A DNA stretch of 64,000 nucleotides from an uncultured beta proteobacterium (GTDB taxonomy: Bacteria; Pseudomonadota; Gammaproteobacteria; Burkholderiales; SG8-41), in the NCBI GenBank assembly GCA_903889565.1, contig CAISYC010000068.1, positions 62,001-126,000 on the forward strand, in the 5' to 3' direction. The position numbers were made by a program, and so were the translations under genes. A model generated the notes under the pieces. It was not told the DNA's origin. It ran no database searches and saw nothing but the letters and a program-made list of their open reading frames with translations. Every line of letters starts with the position of its first letter. Position 1 is the first letter of the stretch. Positions 10,032 through 20,881 of the stretch are shown here, piece by piece.

Positions 10032-12128
10032 ATGAGAAAACAGACCGAGTTCGAGCATATCGCCAAGGCGCGGCTGGAAACGGGGCGGCCTTATCCGCTG
10101 GGCGCGAGCTGGGATGGCGGCGGCGTCAATTTCGCGCTGTTCTCGGCCAATGCGACCCAGGTCGAGTTGTGCCTGTTCGACGCCGACGCCGCGCGCGAGA
10201 CCGCGCGCGTGATGCTGCCGGCCTGCACCGATCAGGTCTGGCACGGCTATCTGCCGGATGCGCGGCCCGGACTCGTCTACGGCTACCGCGTTCACGGCCC
10301 CTATGAACCTGCGCAGGGCCACCGTTTCAATCCGAACAAGCTGCTGATCGATCCTTACGCGCGCGCATTCGCCGGCAATTTCCGCTGGTCGGATGCGCAT
10401 TACGGTTACCGCGTCGGCCACGTCAACGGCGATCTTTCGTTCGACAGCCGCGACAACGCATGGGCGATGTTCAAATGCCGCGTGGTCGATCCGGCGTATT
10501 CATGGCACGACGACCGCGCGCCGCGCACGCCGTGGACCGACACGGTGCTCTACGAAGCCCACGTCAAGGGCTACTCGATGATGAACCCGGCGGTGCCGGC
10601 GGAACTGCGCGGCACTTATGCCGGGCTCGCGCATCCGGCCTCGATCAAGCATTTGCAGCGGCTCGGCGTCACCGCGGTGGAATTGCTGCCGGTGCATGAA
10701 ATGATCGACGAGCGCCGTCTGGTGCAGGGTGAACTCGTCAACTACTGGGGCTACAACTCGATCGGCTTTTTTGCGCCCGCAGCGCGTTACGCCGGCGGCG
10801 CCGATCCGCTGGTCGAATTCCGCACCATGGTGCGCCGCCTGCATGCCGCCGGCATCGAAGTCATCCTCGATGTTGTTTACAACCATACGGGCGAAGCCGA
10901 GGAGACCGGACCGACGCTGGCGTTCCGCGGCGTCGATAACGCCAGCTATTACCGCCTGCGCGACGGCCGCCGTCACGACGATGTCACCGGATGCGGCAAT
11001 ACGCTGAATGTCGCGCATCCGCGCGTGCTGCAACTGGTGATGGATTCGCTGCGCTGGTGGGTGAGCGAATTGCACGTCGACGGCTTTCGCTTTGATCTCG
11101 CCACTGCGCTCACGCGCGAGCGCGGCGGCTTCGATCCCGGTTGCGCATTTCTCGCCACGCTGCGCCAGGACCCGGTGCTCGCCGGCGTCAAACTGATCGC
11201 CGAGCCGTGGGACATTGCAACCTGCGAGACCGGCCGTTTTCCGCCGGGCATCAGCGAATGGAACGACCGCTTTCGCGATGCCACGCGCGGTTTCTGGCTG
11301 CACGGCTCGGTCAGTTGCGGTGAATTCGCCTCGCGTGTCGCCGGCTCCAGCGATTTGTTTCGTCACAGCGGGCGCACGCCGCAGGCGAGTATTAACTTCA
11401 TCACCGCGCACGACGGCTTTACGCTGGCCGATGTCGTTGCTTACGAGCGCAAACACAACGAGGCCAACGGGCAGGCCAACGCCGACGGCAACAACGACAA
11501 TCGCAGCAATAACTGCGGTGTCGAGGGTGTTACCAAAGACCCATCCGTACTTGAATTACGCGGCCGCCTCCAACGCGCCTTGATGGCGACCTTGTTGCTG
11601 GCGCAGGGCGTGCCGATGCTGGTCGCCGGCGACGAACTCGGCCGCACCCAGGATGGCAACAACAATGCCTATTGTCAGGACAATCCGACCTCGTGGATCG
11701 ACTGGGACGGCACCGACCGGGGGCTCCACGCGTTTGTCGAGCGGCTGGTTGGCTTGCGCCGCAGACATCCGGCGCTGCGGCGCCTGACCTGGTTCGACGG
11801 TTCGCCGACGACGCTTGGCGAGCGCGATATCGCGTGGTTGTGGCGCGACGGCAGCGAGATCACGCGCGAGCAGTGGGAGAACCGCGCCAACCGCTGTTTC
11901 GGTTTTCGCATCGGCCGCGAAGACGCCGCCGAGGCCGCGGTGCTGGTGCTGGTCAATGCCGGCACTGCGGCGGTTGATTTCACGCTGCCGTCCGCGCCGG
12001 GTGAAGGCTGGCGGCTGCAGCTGGATACGACGGCGCCGTCGGTCAGTGGGGGGAAAGATAGCCAAGCTTTCATCGCGGTGCCTGCGCGCGGACTGCTGGT
12101 GCTGACTTCCGCGCCGGTGCCCGCATGA
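10032..12128 (+). CDS. glgX: Glycogen debranching enzyme GlgX (isoamylase type)
   Basis: Hydrolyses alpha-1,6 branches on phosphorylase-limit glycogen. The start is set at ATG 10032, 16 codons after the track start, giving 698 residues; typical GlgX enzymes are about 650-720. The N-terminal E-set segment YPLGASWDGGGVNFALFS is characteristic. Catalytic GH13 elements are GFRFDLA (nucleophile Asp about 355), LIAEPWD (acid/base Glu about 391) and FITAHDGFTLAD. The stop overlaps the malQ start by four bases (ATGA), indicating translational coupling. Confidence 0.95.
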   Translation: MRKQTEFEHIAKARLETGRPYPLGASWDGGGVNFALFSANATQVELCLFDADAARETARVMLPACTDQVWHGYLPDARPGLVYGYRVHGPYEPAQGHRFNPNKLLIDPYARAFAGNFRWSDAHYGYRVGHVNGDLSFDSRDNAWAMFKCRVVDPAYSWHDDRAPRTPWTDTVLYEAHVKGYSMMNPAVPAELRGTYAGLAHPASIKHLQRLGVTAVELLPVHEMIDERRLVQGELVNYWGYNSIGFFAPAARYAGGADPLVEFRTMVRRLHAAGIEVILDVVYNHTGEAEETGPTLAFRGVDNASYYRLRDGRRHDDVTGCGNTLNVAHPRVLQLVMDSLRWWVSELHVDGFRFDLATALTRERGGFDPGCAFLATLRQDPVLAGVKLIAEPWDIATCETGRFPPGISEWNDRFRDATRGFWLHGSVSCGEFASRVAGSSDLFRHSGRTPQASINFITAHDGFTLADVVAYERKHNEANGQANADGNNDNRSNNCGVEGVTKDPSVLELRGRLQRALMATLLLAQGVPMLVAGDELGRTQDGNNNAYCQDNPTSWIDWDGTDRGLHAFVERLVGLRRRHPALRRLTWFDGSPTTLGERDIAWLWRDGSEITREQWENRANRCFGFRIGREDAAEAAVLVLVNAGTAAVDFTLPSAPGEGWRLQLDTTAPSVSGGKDSQAFIAVPARGLLVLTSAPVPA

Positions 12129-14296
12129 ACGAGGCATTGCGGCGGCTCGCCCGCGCGGCAGGCATCGAAGAGCGTTATTGGGACGGCCTCGGCACGCAGC
12201 GCGATTTGCAGGAGACGACCGCGCGCGCATTGCTGGGTGCGCTGGATTTTGATGCGGGCGGCGATGCCGATGCCGATGCCGCGGTGCGACGGCTTGCCGA
12301 CGATGCCCTCACCATGCCGCTGCCGCCGGTGATTGTGCTGCGCGCCGGCGAACCGGTGGTGGTGACCGTTTCACTGCCGCCGCAACAGGCCGGTGAACCG
12401 GTGGCGTGGCAGATCGTGAGCGAAGACGGCCGGCGCGATGTCGGCACCTTCGTGGCCTCACAATTGACGCCGACCGATGCAGGCGAAACAGGCGGGCGTC
12501 GTTACACGCGTTACCGCCTGCCGCTGCTGCCGGCACTGGCGGGCGGCTATTATCGTGTGCGTCTGCCGTCGCTCGGCGCCGAGGCCGCGTTGATCGTGGC
12601 GCCGCCGCGTTGCCATATTCCGCCGGCGTTGAATGCGGGCGCACGTTGCTGGGGTTTCGCGGTGCAGCTCTATGCGCTGCGCTCCGCGCGCAACTGGGGC
12701 ATCGGCGATTTCAGCGATCTCGCCGTGCTCGCAGCGGCCGCCGGTGCGGCGGGTGCGGCATTCATCGGGCTCAATCCCTTGCACGCGCGCCATCTGGTGC
12801 GGCCCGACGAGGCGAGTCCCTATGCGCCGTCGTCGCGGCTGTTTCTCGATCCGTTGTATATCGATGTCGAGGCGGTGGACGGGTTTGCCGCCTGCGCTGA
12901 CGCGCGCGCTGCTATTGCTGCGAAAACGTTTCAGTCGGAACTTGCGCGCCGGCGCGCGCAGCCGCTGGTTGATTACGCCGGCGTGACCGCGCTGAAACTG
13001 CCGCTGCTGGAAAAATTGTTCGCGCATTTTCGTAACAGCGGCGACGCCGCGCAGCAGGCGCGCTTTCGCGAGTTCAGGATGCATAACGGCCAGGCGCTCG
13101 AACGCTTCGCCGAATTCGAGGCGTTGCGGCTGCATCTTGCGGCGGCGAGCGGCAGCACGCCGAACTGGCGCGAGTGGCCGGCGGAGTATCGCGACCCGGG
13201 CGGCAACGCGCTGGCGGCGTTTCGCCGCGAATTCGCCGAACGCATCGAATTCCAGATGTATCTGCAGTGGCTGGCATCGCTGCAGTTGCAGCGCGCTGCA
13301 GACGCCGCGCGCGATGCCGGCATGGCGATCGGGCTTTATCGCGACGTTGCGGTCGGCGCCGCGCACGACAGCGCGGAAACCTGGACCGACCAGGCGCTGT
13401 TCGCGCACGAAGTCAGCGTCGGCGCGCCGCCCGATATGCTCAACCGCCAGGGCCAGACCTGGGGATTGCCGCCGTGGAAGCCGCGCGCGCTGGCTGCTGG
13501 CGGCTATGCGGCGTTTCGCGAATTGCTTGCCGCCAACATGCGCGGCGCGGGCGCCTTGCGCATCGATCACGTGATGGCGCTGACACGGCTGTTCTGGATA
13601 CCCGAGGGCATGCAGGGCGCCGATGGCGGTTATGTGCGCAACGACTTCGAAACGCTGCTGGCCATCGTCGCGCTCGAGAGCGAACGCAATCAATGCATGG
13701 TGATCGGCGAGGATCTCGGTTCAGTGCCCGACGGGCTGCGCGCGCGATTGCGCGAGGCGGGGCTGCTTTCGTACCGCGTGCTCGTTTACGAGCGTCACTG
13801 GCAGGGCGACGGCAGCTTCTGTCATCCGCATGAATATCCGCCGCAGTCGCTTGCCACCGTCGCCACGCACGACATGCCGACCATGGCCGAATTCTGGCGC
13901 GGCGGTGACATTGCGCGCCGCGCTGCGCTCGGCATGTATCCGGGTGATCAACATTGTGACGAGGATTATGCGCGGCGCGATGGCGAGCGTGCCGGTCTGC
14001 TGCGCCTGCTGGCTGAAATCGGTTTGCCGCCGGCGGACGCGACTGATGCGAGCGCGGTCATCGAATCGCTGCATGCGGCGGTCGCGCGCACCGCGGCGAT
14101 GCTGGCGGTGGTGCAATTGGACGATCTGCTGGGGGAAACCGAACCCGTGAACATACCGGGCACCTGGCGCGAATACGCGAACTGGCGGCGCAAACTCGGC
14201 ACGCCGCTCGAAGAGGTCATCCGCGACGCGCGCTGGGCGCGCCTTGCCGCCATCATGCGGTCAAGCGGTCGAGCATCTCCTGCGTCACCAGCGTAA
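12125..14296 (+). CDS. malQ: 4-alpha-glucanotransferase (amylomaltase)
   Basis: Disproportionates the short maltodextrins left by GlgP and GlgX, releasing glucose that the glucokinase at 18683 can phosphorylate. The 723 residues and the N-terminal extension of about 150 residues before [12 protein letters not shown] match the long enterobacterial-type GH77 enzyme. The catalytic nucleophile lies in ALRIDHVM (Asp about 481) and the acid/base in VIGEDLG (Glu about 529). It overlaps glgX by four bases. Its 3' end also overlaps the convergent glgC coding region by 44 bases, an uncommon arrangement. Confidence 0.94.
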   Translation: MNEALRRLARAAGIEERYWDGLGTQRDLQETTARALLGALDFDAGGDADADAAVRRLADDALTMPLPPVIVLRAGEPVVVTVSLPPQQAGEPVAWQIVSEDGRRDVGTFVASQLTPTDAGETGGRRYTRYRLPLLPALAGGYYRVRLPSLGAEAALIVAPPRCHIPPALNAGARCWGFAVQLYALRSARNWGIGDFSDLAVLAAAAGAAGAAFIGLNPLHARHLVRPDEASPYAPSSRLFLDPLYIDVEAVDGFAACADARAAIAAKTFQSELARRRAQPLVDYAGVTALKLPLLEKLFAHFRNSGDAAQQARFREFRMHNGQALERFAEFEALRLHLAAASGSTPNWREWPAEYRDPGGNALAAFRREFAERIEFQMYLQWLASLQLQRAADAARDAGMAIGLYRDVAVGAAHDSAETWTDQALFAHEVSVGAPPDMLNRQGQTWGLPPWKPRALAAGGYAAFRELLAANMRGAGALRIDHVMALTRLFWIPEGMQGADGGYVRNDFETLLAIVALESERNQCMVIGEDLGSVPDGLRARLREAGLLSYRVLVYERHWQGDGSFCHPHEYPPQSLATVATHDMPTMAEFWRGGDIARRAALGMYPGDQHCDEDYARRDGERAGLLRLLAEIGLPPADATDASAVIESLHAAVARTAAMLAVVQLDDLLGETEPVNIPGTWREYANWRRKLGTPLEEVIRDARWARLAAIMRSSGRASPASPA

Positions 14297-15521
14297 CGCC
14301 GTTTTCCGTGCGTTCGAATCGCCGCGCGTCGTCGTCGGCGTCCTCGCCGATCACCATGCCCTGTGGAATCCTGCAGCCGCGGTCGATTACCACGCGGCTC
14401 AAGCGCGAATGGCGGCCGACGGTGACGCCGGGCAACAACACCGACTCGTGCAGGCTCGAATAGGAATTGATGCGGCAGCGCGAGAACAGCAGCGAGCGGT
14501 CCACCTTCGAGCCTGAGATGATGCAGCCGCCGGAAACCAGCGAATCCACCGCCATACCGCGGCGGTCGTCGCGGTTGAACACGAACTTGGCCGGTGGCAG
14601 CTGTTCCTGATAGGTCCAGATCGGCCACTTGGTGTCGTACATGTCGAGCGTCGGCTCCACCGCAGTGAGATCGAGATTGGCCTCCCAATACGCATCGATG
14701 GTGCCGACATCGCGCCAGTACGGTTTGCTCGCGCGGTCGTTGGTGACGCAGCTGTGTTCGAACGAGTGCGCGGCCGCCACGCCTTCCTTCACTGCCTGCG
14801 GAATGATGTCCTTGCCGAAATCGTGGCTCGATGCCGGATCCGCCATGTCGCGCGCGAGGGTCTGGTACAGATAAGCGGCGGTGAAGACATAGACGCCCAT
14901 GCTCGCCAGCGCCATGTCCGGTTTGCCCGGCATCGCCGGTGGATTAGCCGGCTTCTCGACGAAATTGGTGATGCGACCAGACGGATCGACCGCCATCACG
15001 CCGAATCCGGTCGCATCCTTGATCGGAACTTCGATGCAGGCGACCGAACACTGCGCGCCTTTTTCGACGTGGTCGGCGAGCATCAGCGAGTAATCCATTT
15101 TGTAGACGTGATCGCCGGCCAGCACCAGAATGTATTCGGGATCGCTGTCGCGGATGATGTCGATGTTCTGGAACACCGCATCACCGGTGCCGCGGTACCA
15201 GGAATCTTCCGAGATGCGCTGCTGCGCCGGCAGCAGATCGATGTATTCGTTGAGCTCGCTTTTCATGAACGACCAGCCGCGCTGGATGTGGCGCAGCAGG
15301 CTGTGCGATTTGTATTGCGTGGCGAGGCCGATCCGGCGCACGCCCGAGTTGAGGCAATTCGACAGCGCGAAATCGACGATGCGGAACTTGCCGCCGAAAT
15401 ACACCGCCGGCTTGGCGCGCCTGTCGGTGAGTTGCTTGAGGCGGCTGCCGCGACCGCCGGCGAGCACGATGGCGAAGCAGTTTTTCGGCAGTTTCTGCCG
15501 GGTCAGCATGTCGGTGCGCAT
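14253..15521 (-). CDS. glgC: Glucose-1-phosphate adenylyltransferase (ADP-glucose pyrophosphorylase)
   Basis: Makes ADP-glucose from glucose-1-phosphate and ATP, the regulated first step of bacterial glycogen synthesis. The 422 residues match the usual 420-430. The nucleotide loop [19 protein letters not shown] with its allosteric-site lysine is near the N-terminus, GTGDAVFQN forms part of the catalytic site, and the C-terminal half is a left-handed beta-helix with hexapeptide-like repeats (CIISGSKV). It is on the opposite strand from glgA-malQ, so synthesis of the precursor can be controlled separately. Its last 14 codons are antisense to the end of malQ. Confidence 0.96.
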   Translation of the reverse strand: MRTDMLTRQKLPKNCFAIVLAGGRGSRLKQLTDRRAKPAVYFGGKFRIVDFALSNCLNSGVRRIGLATQYKSHSLLRHIQRGWSFMKSELNEYIDLLPAQQRISEDSWYRGTGDAVFQNIDIIRDSDPEYILVLAGDHVYKMDYSLMLADHVEKGAQCSVACIEVPIKDATGFGVMAVDPSGRITNFVEKPANPPAMPGKPDMALASMGVYVFTAAYLYQTLARDMADPASSHDFGKDIIPQAVKEGVAAAHSFEHSCVTNDRASKPYWRDVGTIDAYWEANLDLTAVEPTLDMYDTKWPIWTYQEQLPPAKFVFNRDDRRGMAVDSLVSGGCIISGSKVDRSLLFSRCRINSYSSLHESVLLPGVTVGRHSRLSRVVIDRGCRIPQGMVIGEDADDDARRFERTENGVTLVTQEMLDRLTA

Positions 15522-15680
15522 CGTCTACTCCGTAGGGCTGTGCAATCAAGCTTCTTATTGGCGTGCCGGCCGGGTGCAAATCCCGCCTGAGGAATGCGGC
15601 TATCATGCCATAGCGCGGCGGCGGCGGGCGCCCGCAGTGACGCAAATTTGATCTGATCGAAGTTTTGCCGCGCGCTGTGG

Positions 15681-18443
15681 CTAACCGCTGTTGCGCAGGC
15701 CGGCGGCGACTCCGTTGATGGTGAGGTGGATGGCGCGGCGTGTGCGCTCGTCGGTGTCGCCGTCTCGGTAGCGGCGCAGCAGCTCGATCTGCAGGTGATT
15801 CAAGGGATCGAGGTAAGGCAGGCGGTGGCGGATGGTGCGCGCGAGTCCCGGCGCGCCGGCGAGCAGGCTGTCGCTCTGCGTGATCGCGAGCAGCCAGCGC
15901 CGGGTCAATTCGAGTTCGCCTGAAAGCTGTGTCCAGATGCGTTCGCGAATTTCGGCGTCGGGCACGAGGTCGGCGTAGCGCCGCGCGATGCCGAGATCGG
16001 TTTTCGCCAGCACCATGTCCATGTTGGCAAGCACGGTGCGAAAGAACGGCCAGTTCTGCGCCATGCTCTGCAGTTCCGCCAGACTGCCCTTGCCGGCGGC
16101 GATGAAGCCCTCGATCGCACTGCCGAAACCGTACCAGCCGGGCAGGATCAGACGGCACTGGCTCCAACTGAACACCCAGGGGATCGCGCGCAGATCGTCG
16201 ATGCGGCTGGTAGCCTTGCGCGACGACGGACGGCTGCCGATATTGAGATCGGCGATTTCGGCGAGCGGCGTCGAGGCACGAAAATATTCGATGAAACCCG
16301 GCGTGTCGCGCACCAGTGTGCGGTAAGCGGCGAACGAGCGCTGCGAGAGGTCTTCGAGCATTTCGCAATAGCGATCGTGAATATTCTTTTCGATCGTGAT
16401 CGGCAGCAGGCTCGCTTCGAGGGTGGCGGCGGCCAGCGTTTCGAGATTGAGCCGGCCGCGCGCCGGGTCGGCGTATTTGCTGGCAATGACTTCACCCTGT
16501 TCGGTCAGGCGCAGCATGCCGCCGACGCTGTCGCGCGGCTGCGCGAGGATGGCGTCGTAGCTGGGACCGCCGCCGCGGCCGACCGAGCCGCCGCGACCGT
16601 GGAACAGCCGCATGCGGATGCCGTTGTCTCGGCAGACCACACCAACGAGTTGCGTCGAAGCTTTGTAGAGCGACCAGTTCGAGGTCAGATAACCGCCGTC
16701 CTTGTTGCTGTCCGAATAGCCGAGCATGATTTCCTGGCAGTTGCCGCGCGCAGTAATCAATGCGCGATAGAGCGGCAGCGCGAAGGCCGCGCGCATGATC
16801 TTGGCGCAGGCGGCGAGGTCGGCGATGGTTTCGAACAGCGGCACGATGTCGATCGACATGCCCGGTTGCGCGCCCGGCTGCAGCAGGCCGACTTCCTTGA
16901 GCAGGATGGCGACCTCGAGAAAATCCGATACCGACTCGCAGTGCGAGATGATGTAATGCTGCACGACTTCGCGGCCGAATTTGCGGTGCGCCTCGGCCAC
17001 CACTTCGAGAATGGCGAGTTCGGACGAGGCGTGTGCGGAGTAGTCGAGGTGCGGCGAGCGCAGCGGGCGGCTGCCGGCGAGTTCGCGCGTTAAAAGTTCG
17101 ATGCGCGCCGCTTCGTCGAGCGCCTGGTAATCGGCGACCACGCCGGCCTTTGCCAGCAGTTCGGTCACGGTGTCGGCGTGCATGTCGGAACTCTGCCGCA
17201 GATCGATTGCCGCCAGATGAAAACCGAAAATGCCGACTGCGCGGCGCAGGTTTTTGAGGCGGCCGTCGGCGAGCAGATTGGCGTTCTGCGCCGCCAGCGA
17301 ACGCGCAATCAAATCGAGATCGGCGCTGAATTCGGCGGCATTCGCATATGGCGGTTTATCGACCTGCGCCGGCGGCATCGCCTGCAGTTGCGCGAGTTGC
17401 GCGCCGGTGGCGGCAAGCCGCGCATAGATTGCGGTCAGCGCCTGGCGATAGGGTTCGTCGCCGCGATGCGGCGAGCTGTCGCCGGAGGCCGCAGCGAAGG
17501 CGGCCAGTGCCGGCGGCGTTTGCGTCAGGCGCGCCGCCAGCGACAGTTCGGTGCTGAGCAGTCGTACTTCATTCAAATAGTATTCGAACACCAGCCGCGC
17601 CTGCGCATTGAGCGCATGCGTGAGCACGCCGGCGTTGACGTTCGGATTGCCGTCACGGTCGCCGCCGATCCAGGTGCCGACGCGCAAAAATGACGCGAGC
17701 GCGACATCATTGGCAACGCCGAATTCGCGTGTCAGCGTCGCTTCGAGTTCGGCATAGAGTTTCGGCAGCTGTTCAAGAAAGGTGATGCGGAAGTAGGCGA
17801 GACCGTTTTCGATTTCATCGGCGACGGTGAGTTTGGTCAGGCGCAGCATCGCAGTCAGCCACAGCCGCAGAATTTCGCGCCGGATCGCCAGTTCCTGGGC
17901 GGCGGGCGTGGCCGGCGTTGCGAGCAGGCGCGCGATCTTGCGTTCGCAATCGAGAATGCTCTGGCGCTGCACTTCGGTCGGGTGCGCGGTCAGCACCGGC
18001 GCGACCATGGCGCTGGCGAACCATGCGACGAGTTTCTCGCCATCGATGCCGCCGGCCTTGGCGCGGGCAAGCGCGCGCGCGAGGTCGCCTGCATGCGCCG
18101 GCGATTCGCCGGGCAGCGCGCGGCCGCCGTGCTCATAGGTGTCCTCGGCGATATTGACAAGGTGCAGAAAATAACTGAACGCGCGCACCACATGCAGCGT
18201 GTCGTCGATCGACAGCGTATTGAGCATGCTGTCGAGACTGTCGGCGGCCGTGCCGGCCGGCGCGTCGCCGCGGCGCAGTACCACCGCCGAGCGCCGGATG
18301 TTTTCGATCATCTCCAGCGTGCCGGCGCCGATCTGCTCGCGGATGACTTCGCCGAGAAGGCGGCCAAGCAGGCGGCGGTCGGCGCGCAGACGTTCTTCGT
18401 CGCCATTGGTCGGGGGCGTCAGCCCTGTGGTCATCTGGTTCAT
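15681..18443 (-). CDS. ppc: Phosphoenolpyruvate carboxylase
   Basis: Carboxylates PEP to oxaloacetate, the anaplerotic supply of the TCA cycle. From ATG 18443 the protein has 920 residues; the track start two codons earlier is a TTG. Conserved blocks are VLTAHPTEVQRQ with the catalytic histidine, GYSDSNKDGGY, the PEP/bicarbonate loop FHGRGGSVGRGGGPS and the invariant C-terminal RNSG. It follows glgC on the same strand after 159 bases and is divergent from glk, so carbon storage and anaplerosis sit side by side. Confidence 0.96.
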   Translation of the reverse strand: MNQMTTGLTPPTNGDEERLRADRRLLGRLLGEVIREQIGAGTLEMIENIRRSAVVLRRGDAPAGTAADSLDSMLNTLSIDDTLHVVRAFSYFLHLVNIAEDTYEHGGRALPGESPAHAGDLARALARAKAGGIDGEKLVAWFASAMVAPVLTAHPTEVQRQSILDCERKIARLLATPATPAAQELAIRREILRLWLTAMLRLTKLTVADEIENGLAYFRITFLEQLPKLYAELEATLTREFGVANDVALASFLRVGTWIGGDRDGNPNVNAGVLTHALNAQARLVFEYYLNEVRLLSTELSLAARLTQTPPALAAFAAASGDSSPHRGDEPYRQALTAIYARLAATGAQLAQLQAMPPAQVDKPPYANAAEFSADLDLIARSLAAQNANLLADGRLKNLRRAVGIFGFHLAAIDLRQSSDMHADTVTELLAKAGVVADYQALDEAARIELLTRELAGSRPLRSPHLDYSAHASSELAILEVVAEAHRKFGREVVQHYIISHCESVSDFLEVAILLKEVGLLQPGAQPGMSIDIVPLFETIADLAACAKIMRAAFALPLYRALITARGNCQEIMLGYSDSNKDGGYLTSNWSLYKASTQLVGVVCRDNGIRMRLFHGRGGSVGRGGGPSYDAILAQPRDSVGGMLRLTEQGEVIASKYADPARGRLNLETLAAATLEASLLPITIEKNIHDRYCEMLEDLSQRSFAAYRTLVRDTPGFIEYFRASTPLAEIADLNIGSRPSSRKATSRIDDLRAIPWVFSWSQCRLILPGWYGFGSAIEGFIAAGKGSLAELQSMAQNWPFFRTVLANMDMVLAKTDLGIARRYADLVPDAEIRERIWTQLSGELELTRRWLLAITQSDSLLAGAPGLARTIRHRLPYLDPLNHLQIELLRRYRDGDTDERTRRAIHLTINGVAAGLRNSG

Positions 18444-18682
18444 GAGCAAACCCTATCGCAAGAAGCGCGCCGGCTTCGGCGCGGTCGTGCCGCCCAGTAG
18501 CAGGCCCACTGTCGCGGGCATGGGAAAGCCAGCATCGCACAAAAACTGCGCGGACGGCGAAATTGGCGCGCCGCTTTGGTGCGAATCGGGTCGATTACAT
18601 TGGTCCGGGGCGGTAGGAGGGGCAAACGGCTTCGTGATAGGCTCGACCTCAATCTGATTCGGCCGCGTTTTAACCCGCAAAC

Positions 18683-19648
18683 ATGATTCTGGTTGGCGAT
18701 ATCGGCGGTACCAAGACTGTTCTGGAAGCCGGCCGGCTGCAGGAGGGTCGCTGGCTGCCCGCGTTTGGTGCGCGCTACGCGGCCGCCGATCATGGCGGCT
18801 TCGAGTCCGTGCTGCGGCAGTTCATCGGCGAGTGGTCACTGCAGGACCCGCGGCACGCGCCCGTGACAGCCGCCTGTTTCGGCGTCGCCGGTCCGGTCGC
18901 AGACAACCGCGCGCAGATGACCAATCTGCCGTGGATCATCGATGGCGCTGCGATCAGCCGCAGTTTCGCAATCCCGCGTGTGAACGTGATCAATGATTTT
19001 GCCGCCGCCGCGCACGGCATCGCCCTGCTGCTGCCGGCGGATCTTGCGGTGGTGCAGGCCGGCGCACCGATCGCACGCGCGCCGCGACTGGTGATCGGTG
19101 CCGGCACCGGGCTCGGTGTCGCGCATTTGCTTTGGGCCGACGGCGCTTATCGCGTTGTTGCAGGTGAGGCCGGGCACGGCGGTTTCGCGCCGACAAATGC
19201 GGAGCAAGTCGAATTGTGGCGCAGCGTGCATGCGCAGTGCGGCCGCGTCACGATCGAACACATCGTGTCAGGGCCCGGACTCACGCGTATTTACAAATTC
19301 GTTGATCGCGACGCAGTGGCGCGCGGCGTCGATGTCACGCCTGCGGCCATCGTTGCGCGCGCGCTCGAGGCCGGCGATGCGGCGAGTCTGCGCGCGCTCG
19401 ATTTGTTCATTGCCTGTTACGGCGAGGCGGCGGGCAATCTCGCGCTAAGCGTAATTGCGCGTGGCGGCGTATACATTGCGGGCGGCATCGCGCCGAAAAT
19501 TTTTCGGCGAATCGCGCAAGGTGGATTTATTTCGGCTTTCAATGCAAAAGGCAGCCATTCTGCAGTGGTGCAACAGATGCCGGTAACCGTTGTATTAAAC
19601 GAGCGGCTCGGCACGCTAGGCTGTGCCTTGGTTGCCACAATGGATTAG
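18683..19648 (+). CDS. glk: Glucokinase (ROK-unrelated, Glk family)
   Basis: Phosphorylates free glucose with ATP, recycling glucose freed by MalQ and GlgX action. The 321-residue length equals E. coli Glk. The phosphate loop GDIGGTKT opens the protein, GAGTGLGVA forms the second ATP motif, and EAGHGGFAP carries the glutamate-histidine pair that contacts glucose. It is divergent from ppc with a shared upstream region of 239 bases and converges on msrA with only 38 bases between stops. Confidence 0.94.
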   Translation: MILVGDIGGTKTVLEAGRLQEGRWLPAFGARYAAADHGGFESVLRQFIGEWSLQDPRHAPVTAACFGVAGPVADNRAQMTNLPWIIDGAAISRSFAIPRVNVINDFAAAAHGIALLLPADLAVVQAGAPIARAPRLVIGAGTGLGVAHLLWADGAYRVVAGEAGHGGFAPTNAEQVELWRSVHAQCGRVTIEHIVSGPGLTRIYKFVDRDAVARGVDVTPAAIVARALEAGDAASLRALDLFIACYGEAAGNLALSVIARGGVYIAGGIAPKIFRRIAQGGFISAFNAKGSHSAVVQQMPVTVVLNERLGTLGCALVATMD

Positions 19649-19686
19649 CCCGGCCGCTGCCGCAACGGCCATCGGCCTGCGCGCGC

Positions 19687-20193
19687 CTACTTGTCCCTGA
19701 CCGGCAACTTCCAGCCCGGCCGCACGAAATGACAGGTGTAGCCGTGCGGTATGCGCTCGAGGTAATCCTGGTGTTCCGGCTCCGCTTCCCAGAACGGGCC
19801 CGCCGGCGCCATCTCGGTGACGACGCGCCCCGGCCACAGGCCGGACGCATTCACATCGGCGATGGTGTCGGCGGCGATGCGCTTCTGCTCGTCGCTGGTG
19901 GTGTAGATCGCCGAACGATAGCTCGGACCCATATCGTTGCCCTGGCGGTTGCGCGTGGTCGGGTCGTGGATCTGGAAGAAAAATTCGAGCAGCCGGCGAT
20001 AGCGGAGTTTGGCCGGATCAAAAATAATCTCGATCGCCTCGGCATGGCTGCCGTGGTTGCGGTAGGTGGCGTTCGGCACGTCGCCGCCGGTGTAACCGAC
20101 GCGCGTGGAGATGACGCCATCCATTTTGCGGATCAGGTCCTGCATGCCCCAGAAGCAGCCGCCCGCAAGTACTGCACGTTCATTGATGCTCAT
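19687..20193 (-). CDS. msrA: Peptide-methionine (S)-S-oxide reductase MsrA
   Basis: Reduces methionine-S-sulfoxide in proteins using thioredoxin. The 168 residues open directly with the catalytic GGCFWG (Cys about 13), and [12 protein letters not shown] is the typical substrate-pocket segment. No signal peptide is present, so it acts in the cytoplasm. Its ATG overlaps the msrB stop by one base (TAATG), so msrB and msrA are an operon with translational coupling. A second, exported MsrA lies at 27297. Confidence 0.94.
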   Translation of the reverse strand: MSINERAVLAGGCFWGMQDLIRKMDGVISTRVGYTGGDVPNATYRNHGSHAEAIEIIFDPAKLRYRRLLEFFFQIHDPTTRNRQGNDMGPSYRSAIYTTSDEQKRIAADTIADVNASGLWPGRVVTEMAPAGPFWEAEPEHQDYLERIPHGYTCHFVRPGWKLPVRDK

Positions 20194-20639
20194 TACCGTT
20201 CCTCCACCTGATTAAGATAAGCGCCGTAGCCTTCGGCTGCCATGTCGTCGCGATGAATGAAGCGCAGCGACGCCGAGTTGATGCAATAGCGCAGGCCGCC
20301 GCGATCGCGCGGGCCATCGTTAAATACGTGGCCGAGATGACTGTCGCCGGCGGACGAGCGCACTTCAGTGCGGATCATGCCGTGCGATACATCGCGCAAC
20401 TCGTTGACGTTCGCCGGCTCGATCGGCCTGGTAAAGCTCGGCCAGCCGCAGCCTGACTCGAATTTGTCGCTCGATGCGAACAGCGGTTCGCCCGAAACGA
20501 TGTCGACGTAGATGCCGGGTTCGTGGTTGTCGAGCAATTCGCCGCTGCCGGGCGCTTCAGTGCCGCCTTTCTGCGTCACGCGATATTGTTCCGGCGTCAG
20601 GCGCGCCACTGCTTCAGGGGTCTTCCGATAATCAGCCAT
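20193..20639 (-). CDS. msrB: Peptide-methionine (R)-S-oxide reductase MsrB, zinc-less form
   Basis: Reduces methionine-R-sulfoxide, complementing MsrA. The 148 residues contain the catalytic cysteine in [12 protein letters not shown] and the family block GCGWPSF. The two CxxC zinc-binding pairs of many MsrB enzymes are absent: the usual first-pair position reads [11 protein letters not shown]. The additional cysteine in GCGWPSF may serve as resolving residue. It is the first gene of the msrB-msrA operon and is divergent from the serine protease. Confidence 0.93.
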   Translation of the reverse strand: MADYRKTPEAVARLTPEQYRVTQKGGTEAPGSGELLDNHEPGIYVDIVSGEPLFASSDKFESGCGWPSFTRPIEPANVNELRDVSHGMIRTEVRSSAGDSHLGHVFNDGPRDRGGLRYCINSASLRFIHRDDMAAEGYGAYLNQVEER

Positions 20640-20881
20640 GTTGCTACTCTCCTTTTGTTGCCTTGGTCGCTGCAGGGTGGTGGAACCTTACGCCGATGCA
20701 GCAGCAAGCCATGGTGCCGAATGTGCCAACGCGTGGTGAATTCAGTCAGCCGAAACGCCGGTGGCCCCGGAAATCTTACACTGATCCCATCGATTCGAAC
20801 GCGCCCGGCGATGGCCTGCGGCACCGTGCCTTGCAATCCAGCGGCGCAGCCCCATTTAGGCAAATGGAAGGAGTTCGTGTC

